In this document: piece after piece, positions 57,001 to 64,000 of the stretch
Layout: each line of letters begins with the position of its first letter
Position numbering within the stretch: position 1 is the stretch's first letter
Made by a program: the position numbers and the translations under genes
Assembly: GCA_001414345.1 (NCBI GenBank)
Contig: LLCB01000024.1
Span: 276,034-340,033, forward strand
Reading direction: 5' to 3'
DNA: 64,000 nucleotides
Source of the DNA: Hymenoscyphus infarciens
Lineage: Eukaryota; Ascomycota; Leotiomycetes; Helotiales; Helotiaceae
The notes under the pieces: model-generated
Database searches by the model: none
What the model was told of the DNA's origin: nothing
What the model saw: only the letters and a program-made list of their open reading frames with translations

Positions 57001-58266
57001 TCACACTACCTCAGGGCCGTGTGTCTATTGTGTCCCCTCTTAACAGGCTCAAGAACCACGACAGCAGACCTTTTCATCCCATCATCTCATCGTGGTCCAC
57101 CTCACAATGGCTGGGCGCATCTATTAGAAGCGGCCACGACTCTGGGCGAGGATGAAAGGTGAGTACTGTATCGAATTGATACCTAGCCTAGCCGAGCCAT
57201 TGCTCGCGTGATGCAAATATTGCGGTTGATGAGGTGTTTGCAGCCTTCGGCCTTCCATGCCAGTTCCAGACACCAGGCCAGGCCATTGTTCAGCCTTTCT
57301 AGGCTTGTACTTGTACTTGTGCTTGTACTTGTAGCCCCTTCTAGATAACCTTGCTTGGCGGTTGAAAGGCAGCTTGATCGGACACGCATCACAGCCGCTG
57401 CAGCGGATTAAGTGTTGCAGGGTGTATTGCATGTAGTACAGTACGGGTGTAGTATGTATGTTCTTGATGTTGTGCGAGGGCGGCTCCTCCCATGTGATGC
57501 AGAGGGGTAGGTCGGGTACTAGGTAGGTAGCGGTAGCGGGAGAGTTTACTAAGCACGTGCTAACTTCTAACTTCCTCTTCCCTCTACTAGTTGCAAGTTG
57601 CAAGTTGCAAGTTGTAACTACTCGAGTAGTTCCAACTCAACCAGCCGACGTCGTTCTTTTGTAGTCCGTCTTTCCCACGCTGCAGGTGGGCTTCTGCTAG
57701 ACTCGTACGCTCGCTCCATCCACTTCGATTCTTGGAGCTGCTCCTGCCACAGCAAAGCCTCCACCTCCACCTCCACCTCCCCCTCCGCCTCCGCCTCCCT
57801 CCCATCTTCCACCACCACCTTCCCACTTCCGTTCATGCGGGCCAGGATCGTGAGCGTGAGCGTGAGCGTTCGCAGCTCTCCAGCTCCTCGTCAACCATGA
57901 AATTGACACGACGGGAGTAAGAGGGTTGCATTGCTGCTGAAGGGGCTTCACTTCCGCATTGCTCCGATGGCCTTTCCTGTTCGCGCCGGTCCGTTTTCGA
58001 AAGTTGGCTCTCCTTCTCGCCCAAAGGCTCAAAGGGGGGCTGAAGTAGGGATCGAGTGGCGTTGGCTAACGGGAACTAGGCCCTCATTGGCTAGTGAGCC
58101 CTGCATTAACATAGATGCCTTTCCCTCCGCATTCACTTTCACTTCCTCGGCACCGTTTAATGCTAGACCACCTCGTCGTCCTACTCCACTGCTACCTTTC
58201 CATGCCCGTCCTAATCCACATTGCCATCGTCACAGCCGAAGCTTCAGATTCAGCTCGCTCGTGAAC
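54035..58266. other. Long intergenic region, no supported gene
   Basis: About 4.2 kb between the small Ser/Pro-rich gene and the PEPCK gene. The proximal part holds the small gene's spliced leader. Frames of 127-159 codons on the minus strand (56038..57004, 57124..57603) show no domain. Simple repeats: ATAGATAG-type near 56725-56755, ACTTGT hexamers at 57305-57332, and AAGTTGC at 57593-57615. The final 500 bases are CT/CCACCT-rich and probably form the PEPCK promoter and leader. Confidence 0.55.
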
Positions 58267-60661
58267 ATGTCCAGCTCTTTAAATAACAGCGCCGACCCCG
58301 TCGAGAGAACTTCCTCTCCATACTCCGATCCTCTTCAAATCGGTCCCAAGTCCAAGATTCTCGCATCTCGTACCTCCAACTTCCACTCCACCTCACTCAG
58401 AGCCATGGTTACCGTCAACACCGTTAACAAGACCGCCCTCCACCCGGGAGGAGTCCAGTACGTTGTTCCCATGCCGTCGACCTCGTCGGCTTCGTCCCTA
58501 AACTAGTTCCTAACACTATTCTAGACCGGTCAAGGAACACACTGAACTCGAGGAGGAACTCCACGAGAAGGCACATATCGACTATGATCGTGTTGCTATC
58601 GTAAGTAAACACCGGCAGACCTCACTTGATTGTTGCCTCTAACATCTTCTCCCTCACAGGTCCCCAACCCAAGTGTCGCTGCCCTCTACGAAGATGCCCT
58701 CGTCTACGAAACCGGTTCGGCTATGACCTCGACCGGTGCCCTCACAGCATACTCTGGAGCAAAGACTGGTCGTTCGCCGTTAGATAAACGTATTGTCAAG
58801 GAACCTAGTTCGGAAAGTGATATCTGGTGGGGGTAAGTCAATGTTGAAATCCATTTCTCACCCCATACAAATCACTAACATGCGTTCCAGTCCTGTCAAC
58901 AAACCCATGTCACCCGATGTAAGTCCAAATCCCATGTTCGGCTTGCCACGGCAATGTTTTTACGAGCAGCAAAAACGCATCCGGCGTCGGCAAATTTCCC
59001 CACATTCCAGCAGTGCATCCGTCGCAACCTCGCAACGCGCATTTTTATTTTCTGCCATCTATTTCATTTGAAACCAATTTCTCCCCCCCCCCCCCCCCCC
59101 CCAGCATCTAGCAAAAATCTCTCATTTCAGATTGATCAACTGTGGCAAATTTCACAACCGAAAACCCTGATACCCCGCAATCTTGCCGAGGGGTCCGGCT
59201 CCATGCGCCATTATGTCATTTTTGTCTCGGCATTTCTTTCATCTCACGTGCAATTGGGAACGACAACATCAACACCAAAAATGATAAAGTTGCTAATTGT
59301 TTATTCAATAGGTCTGGAAGATCAACCGAGAACGTGCCATCGACTACCTAAACACACGAAACCGTATCTACGTCGTCGACGGTTTCGCAGGATGGGACCC
59401 AAAATACCGCATCAAAGTCCGAGTCGTGTGTGCTCGTGCCTATCACGCTCTTTTCATGCGCAACATGCTCATTCGACCAGACCGAAGTGAACTCGAGCAT
59501 TTCCACCCAGATTACACCATCTACAATGCCGGTTCCTTCCCAGCCAACAGATATACCGAAGGTATGACATCCGGGACTTCCGTTGCTCTCAACTTTGCCG
59601 ACAAGGAGATGGTCATTTTGGGCACCGAGTACGCCGGAGAGATGAAGAAGGGTATTTTCACAGTTCTCTTTTACGAGATGCCCGTCAAGCACAACGTCCT
59701 CACTCTTCACTCCTCGGCCAATGAGGGTAAGAATGGCGACGTCACTGTTTTCTTTGGTCTCTCCGGAACCGGCAAGACCACTCTTTCAGCTGATCCACAA
59801 CGTATGTTAATCGGTGACGATGAGCACTGCTGGAGTGATACCGGTATTTTCAACATCGAGGGAGGATGCTATGCCAAGTGTGTCGGTCTCTCGGGCGAAA
59901 AGGAGCCAGATATCTTCAACGCCATCAAGTTTGGATCGGTCTTGGAGAATGTTGTCTTCAGTCCCGAAACTCGTCTTGTTGACTATGATGATACCACTCT
60001 CACCGAAAACACCAGATGTGCTTATCCTATCGAGTATATTGACAACGCCAAGATTCCTTGCTTGTCGGAAAACCACCCAACCAACATCATCCTACTCACC
60101 TGCGATGCTCGTGGTGTTCTCCCACCCATCTCGAAGCTCGACTCGGCGCAAACCATGTTCCATTTCATTTCTGGTTATACCTCCAAGATGGCCGGTACGG
60201 AAGATGGTGTCACAGAGCCACAAGCTACCTTCTCGTCGTGTTTCGCACAACCTTTCCTGGCCCTTCATCCTATGCGATATGCTAAGATGTTGGCTGAGAA
60301 GATTGAGAAGCACCAGGCTAACGCTTGGTTGTTGAACACTGGATGGGTTGGAGCCGGTGCTGCTACTGGTGGCAAGCGTTGTCCATTGAAATATACCCGT
60401 GCTATCCTCGACTCTATCCACGCCGGCGAGCTTGCAAAGGTCGAGTATGAGACATACGAGACATTCAACCTTGCAGTGCCAAAAACTTGCACCGGTGTTC
60501 CATCAGAACTACTGAATCCAAGAAACGCCTGGACTGCCGGGGACGAGAGTTTCAGAAACGAGGTTACGAAGCTCGGAGGACTTTTCGTGGAGAACTTCAA
60601 GAAGTACTCTGATGAAGCCACACCTGAGGTCATTGCAGCTGGTCCACAAGTCAAGGTTTGA
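58267..60661 (+). CDS. acuF: Phosphoenolpyruvate carboxykinase (ATP)
   Basis: Exons 58267..58457, 58525..58600, 58660..58832, 58891..58918 and 59312..60661 encode 605 residues. The conserved body begins [19 protein letters not shown] and continues through [35 protein letters not shown], the kinase-1a loop [11 protein letters not shown] (near residue 305), L-I-G-D-D-E-H-C-W and R-C-P-L-K-Y-T-R. The enzyme converts oxaloacetate plus ATP to PEP and CO2, the first committed step of gluconeogenesis, needed on acetate, fatty acids and amino acids. The start at 58267 adds 46 Ser/Thr/Arg-rich residues before a second in-frame ATG (58405, 559 residues). Which start is used is uncertain. Exon 4 is only 28 nt. 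Intron 4 is 393 nt and includes a C20 run. All catalytic residues are intact. Confidence 0.96.
59083..59102 (+). repeat. Poly-C run inside PEPCK intron 4
   Basis: About 20 consecutive C residues. The length may be imprecise because homopolymers of this size are error-prone in sequencing. Confidence 0.9.
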
Positions 60662-61170
60662 TTAATGATGCGTTTCCTTTGTGGTTATTCCTTGGGTTGG
60701 GAGGGGGCAATGATAAATTGATGGCGTTAACATCTTGTGGCTATTCTAAGCTGTACATTATCTATCAGCATACTGCTAAATGAATCAAAAACATTTAATT
60801 CTCTTGCCCTATGCGAAGCAATGTAAGATGGAGTGTCAATGGTGATAAAGAACGCAACGTTTCGCCAATTGAGTGAAAGAAAGGGTTGACATGTGAATGT
60901 GAAATAGATCGGAGTCACCCAATTGCAGAGGCCCAAACGTGAATCGGTTCCAAGGTGAATAACAACCTTGGAAACATTTATATGAATCATATCTCCTGAC
61001 CAAAGCTTTCCCTTGTGGATATATCCTTGCAAGGCGCTCCCGCACTTGTCGGCCCGCTAGCGTACTAGCATCCATCGTCACTAGCTGATGTCTTGAAAAG
61101 CGCAGAAAAGAACAGAAAAAGCAACCACACAGATGAATCAATTGCAATTGCGGTAGACACATCTGCAAGC
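60662..61170. other. Intergenic between PEPCK and TCO89-like gene
   Basis: Holds the PEPCK 3' region and the upstream region of the next gene. The reading frame of the next gene stays open upstream to about 61090 without an ATG, so a short 5' exon may be hidden here (possible acceptor AGCGCAG at 61099-61105). Confidence 0.5.
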
Positions 61171-62718
61171 ATGCCGTCTGAATACCTTCCATCGCAAGGG
61201 GCGCACCGCTCCAACAACTTCTCCAACAGTAAACCAAATTCCCAGATCGATCTTGATGCCAGCGCCATCAGTCCTCCACCACAGACCACGAACAAGCCGA
61301 AGGCATCGAAACACGTCGTCCACAGCGGTAATCGCATACACACCCGGGTGCCATCCAGCAAAGCGCTACACAAGCTGAACAAGTCGGCGGCGCATGGCAA
61401 TGACGGGTCGCACACGGATCTGCAGAGTAAGAGGAACTCCTCAGCGACCAATCTCAGAAAGAATAGCAGCCATGTCAGTCTGAAGCGCAATCGTTCGGCG
61501 GCCGAGGTGACCAAGAGACCCAAGTCATCCTCGAATTCCAACGGCAAGGAAAAGGAAGTCCAGTTCGAGATTGGCGATCAAGACGACGGTGCCTGGGAAG
61601 AAGCAAGCAGCTCTGCGTCACCAGCCTTGTCGAGAGCGCCCTCTCGCAGTGGCCATTCTTCCGCGAAGCTGAGCGCAAACAACTCACACGCATCCTCTCC
61701 TCGTCCGAGTCGCCCTCAATCGCCTGTGAGACAGGAGGCTCCTCCGCCGGCAAATGGATCGCGTAACCATAACGCAGATGCGAAAATCATCACCGAACGC
61801 CTGCTCCAAAGAAACCCATCGCATACCACGACCACGGCGAAGATGTCCCTTGCGACCGCGCTGCCATCCACCTCGTCGCATTCCCCGGACTCCCCGAGTA
61901 AGAATACGCCCTCTACATCGAATGGCACTCCGCACGTAGGCAGCAAGGACGACGTCGTCTCACGATTCGTCGCGGGCTCTGGAACACCCAGTGACAACTC
62001 GCCCTATCTCCAACAACACGCCCTCTCGAAGCGCGATGAAGTAAAACGCGCGCAATCGATGGGAAACCTCACACGCCATGATTCCTCCGCCCGCGAAACA
62101 GATGAAGAATCCGATAGCGCACTCCTCCCTCGATCCCGGAAATCTTCTACGACACATGCCTATAATCCTCCCCAGCAATCCCGAACCCAGCAGAAATTAT
62201 GGCTTCAGCGCGCGAGTTCGAATATTGAACCCGCGCAGTTGGCGGCTGGCGTGGGTATAAATGGGATGGGAGCCGTACATGGTGGATTCGGTGGTACCTC
62301 TCTAGTAGGCGCCGGCTACGATGGAAAGGATCCGCGGATCAAGTTGCAACTCGAACGAACGGGTCTTGAATACCTCGTTGTTCGACGCCATCAAGATCCC
62401 ATTGGTCTCGCGCTCAAGCGATTAAATCAACTTCCTGGCGCGGAGAAGTATAGACGTATACCACCGCAATCCTCACACAGTTCGCGAAAGAGCGATGTTG
62501 GGAATGGGAGTGTGGGTCGGTATGGACTGAGTCAGAGTATGAAGGATTTGCGCAATGGGGGAGCGAGTATTCGGGGCACGACGGTGCATGGGAGTTTTGA
62601 GGGGGATGGGGAGGCGAGTCTGGATGGGCTGAGTGGGGGGGAGGGGGATGATGGGGTGAATGCTGTTTTGAGGAGTATGTGGGATAAGAGTTTTGATCTT
62701 AGTGCTAGTGCTGATTGA
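61171..62718 (+). CDS. TORC1 subunit TCO89-like protein
   Basis: One long exon; from the first in-frame ATG (61171) it encodes 515 residues, but the frame is open further upstream and an additional 5' exon is likely. The protein is Ser/Asn/His/Arg-rich and mostly disordered. Family hallmarks are a V-V-H-S-G-N-R-I-H-T-R-V-P-S-S-K-A-L-like block near the N-terminus, K-R-N-x-S-A repeats, V-Q-F-E-I-G-D-Q-D-D-G-A-W-E-E, A-Q-S-M-G-N-L-T-R, and T-Q-Q-K-L-W-L-Q-R-A-S-S, typical of the fungal TCO89 domain. A short, more ordered C-terminal part (I-K-L-Q-L-E-R-T-G-L-E-Y-L-V-V-R-R-H-Q-D-P) follows. Yeast Tco89 is a non-essential TORC1 subunit at the vacuole, linked to rapamycin sensitivity and stress. 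Assignment rests on motifs, not an alignment. Confidence 0.78.
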   Translation: MPSEYLPSQGAHRSNNFSNSKPNSQIDLDASAISPPPQTTNKPKASKHVVHSGNRIHTRVPSSKALHKLNKSAAHGNDGSHTDLQSKRNSSATNLRKNSSHVSLKRNRSAAEVTKRPKSSSNSNGKEKEVQFEIGDQDDGAWEEASSSASPALSRAPSRSGHSSAKLSANNSHASSPRPSRPQSPVRQEAPPPANGSRNHNADAKIITERLLQRNPSHTTTTAKMSLATALPSTSSHSPDSPSKNTPSTSNGTPHVGSKDDVVSRFVAGSGTPSDNSPYLQQHALSKRDEVKRAQSMGNLTRHDSSARETDEESDSALLPRSRKSSTTHAYNPPQQSRTQQKLWLQRASSNIEPAQLAAGVGINGMGAVHGGFGGTSLVGAGYDGKDPRIKLQLERTGLEYLVVRRHQDPIGLALKRLNQLPGAEKYRRIPPQSSHSSRKSDVGNGSVGRYGLSQSMKDLRNGGASIRGTTVHGSFEGDGEASLDGLSGGEGDDGVNAVLRSMWDKSFDLSASAD

Positions 62719-63413
62719 GATTTGGCATTCTGATTCTTGATCTTTCTCTTCGGCGCACTCTCACATACTTTCTCTCTCTTGCTATCATGCCTCTTCCTCC
62801 TCTGGCTTTGGGGATTTGGGAAAAAGTTCTTGAATGGTATTCCGCTGGCGGGCATAGGGAACTAGAATTCTGCTGCTTCATGCTGCCTCGTCTGTTTTTA
62901 CGGACTCTTGTGGATTTTATGTTTTCTTGACATGCCTTCCCCTTACTTTCTTTCAACTTTCGGGCGGTTTTGTGGGGGGTCTCAGTCACAGCACGGTATA
63001 TGAATTGCTTTAGCGTTTGGGAGGGGGGCCGGCAGTGTTTGTTTGCTTTGGCGTAGGCGTACGTTTTTGTTTTGTCTCTGTTGAAGATGAGTTTTATAGA
63101 ATGAGGGTGGCTACCTGCCTGAGTTGAGATGGGGATTAAGTAGTTGCGAGTTGTGGACTGGTAGTTGATAGTTGATAGTTGCTAGCTGTAGGCAGTGGTT
63201 AGTGACTATGGTAGTTGAGTTGTCCTAGGTAGCGAACGAAGATGAGAATACGGGAATAATGTTTTACGAATTCGTCCTGTCTATTTAGCAATCTTTGATA
63301 TTGTGATTGTGATTCTTCGGCCCCTCTCGAGAATCGAGATTGTGGTTTCTCTTTTTCCCTCGCCAGAAAAAAGTAAAATCTTACCAGATAGAGAAGGAGG
63401 ACCTGTTGTTGAG
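62719..63413. other. Intergenic, 3' of TCO89-like gene
   Basis: No gene is supported; contains short AGTTGATAGTTG-type duplications at 63160-63185. Short frames here are pyrimidine-biased artefacts. Confidence 0.5.
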
Positions 63414-63861
63414 AGGTAGGTGGGTAGGTAGGTAGGTAGTGATGTGGTGGAGTTGTTCTACCTATAAAAAAAATGGAAAAATGAAAAAATTAAAAAAATT
63501 AAAAATCAAAAAATCAAAAAAACAGAAAAAACGAAACGAAGAAGCGTAGAAAGGGATTCTGATAACTTGGGTTGTGATATGGTGGATTGGATTGGATTGG
63601 ATTGGATAGATTAGATTGGATTGGATTGGATTGGATTAGATTAGAATAGGAATAGGAATAGGAATAGGAACTTGGAATAGAAAGTCCTCAGGTGGAAATG
63701 GCATAAGCAATCAATCAATGCTTTTGCGGGATGGAAGAAGGAAGATGTGTGTTTGTTTACCTTTACTTCTTTCTCTCTCTTTCTCTTTCTTTCTTCCTCT
63801 TTCTTTCTTCCTCTTTCTCTTTCTTCCTCTCCCTTTCTTTCTCTTTCTTCCTCTTTCTCTA
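63414..63861. repeat. Cluster of simple-sequence repeats
   Basis: In order: (GGTA)n at 63414-63439, an A-rich stretch at 63467-63535, (GGATT)n at about 63583-63645 with TTAGA interruptions, (AATAGG)n at about 63645-63669, and a polypyrimidine CTTT/CTCT tract at 63761-63861. No coding sequence. Confidence 0.85.
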
Positions 63862-63955
63862 GATGGGTAATGATAAAGGGGCTTTTTGATAGCTTTGTTG
63901 TCGTATTTTCAGGTTAGTTTTTTCGAATTAGAAATATACTCTTTGGAATTTCTCG

Positions 63956-63995
63956 GGGGGCAAGGGGTGGGGGCAAGGGGTGGGGGCAAGGGGTG
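63956..63995 (+). repeat. 14-bp minisatellite, about three units
   Basis: The unit GGGGGCAAGGGGTG is repeated almost perfectly up to the right edge. Such a G-rich tract could form a G-quadruplex, but this is inference. Confidence 0.85.
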
Positions 63996-64000
63996 AAAGG

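Noticed and set aside
56038..57004. Minus-strand frames of 127 and 159 codons
   Set aside because: Low-complexity, hydrophobic or Ser/Tyr-rich patches without motif or splice model.
57587..58032. Gly/Arg/Trp-rich and other frames on the minus strand before PEPCK
   Set aside because: Generated by CCACCT/CCTCCG repeats in the PEPCK leader on the opposite strand.

Overview
The window looks like nuclear DNA from a filamentous ascomycete (Pezizomycotina). Genes are broken by short introns, mostly 50-130 nt, with GTAAGT/GTATGT-type donors and CAG/TAG acceptors. The gene set includes fungus-specific families: a SAT4/PTH11-like membrane protein, a GPI-anchored Cu-only superoxide dismutase, an ENP2 nucleolar protein, MED13 and a TCO89-type TORC1 subunit. 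The protein flavour suggests Leotiomycetes (Sclerotinia/Botrytis-like), but that is an impression and not a demonstrated placement. No tRNA, rRNA, CRISPR array or bacterial-type operon was seen.

Layout, left part (1-30 kb). A SAT4-domain membrane protein runs off the left edge on the minus strand. Next come a secreted or GPI-anchored Cu-SOD, the small V-ATPase subunit e, a decayed molybdenum-cofactor-sulfurase-like gene, an MFS transporter, a 6-phosphogluconate-dehydrogenase-like oxidoreductase with an unusually long first intron, and a cytochrome P450. They are followed by a repeat-rich stretch with telomere-like repeats, a single-pass membrane protein with an internal 12-residue repeat, a broken paralogue just upstream of its intact sister gene, and mitochondrial ribosomal protein bL33m. 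Long intergenic gaps contain short inverted-repeat elements (2.9, 8.8 and 22.6 kb).

Middle and right part (30-64 kb). A 1659-residue coiled-coil protein, a small type I membrane protein, ENP2 and MED13 form a gene-dense block; ENP2 and MED13 are divergent and share a 538-bp promoter region. From about 47 to 52.7 kb there is a gene-poor, AT-rich zone with two inverted copies of one TA-flanked MITE family, one of them inserted inside another TIR element. The right end holds a small Ser/Pro-rich protein, ATP-dependent PEP carboxykinase, a TCO89-like protein and a run of microsatellites.

The genes do not form one pathway. They are housekeeping genes (V-ATPase, mitochondrial ribosome, ribosome biogenesis, Mediator, gluconeogenesis, TORC1) mixed with accessory ones (P450, MFS, SAT4, SOD). 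No biosynthetic cluster backbone enzyme is present. The most unusual observation is a pair of diverged copies of a roughly 145-bp element with a conserved hairpin. One copy lies in sense inside an intron and the other is intergenic. I also report an interstitial telomeric tract inside a TIR element, a nested MITE insertion and two pseudogenes. Exon boundaries were derived by hand from splice motifs and reading-frame continuity. They are predictions without transcript evidence.
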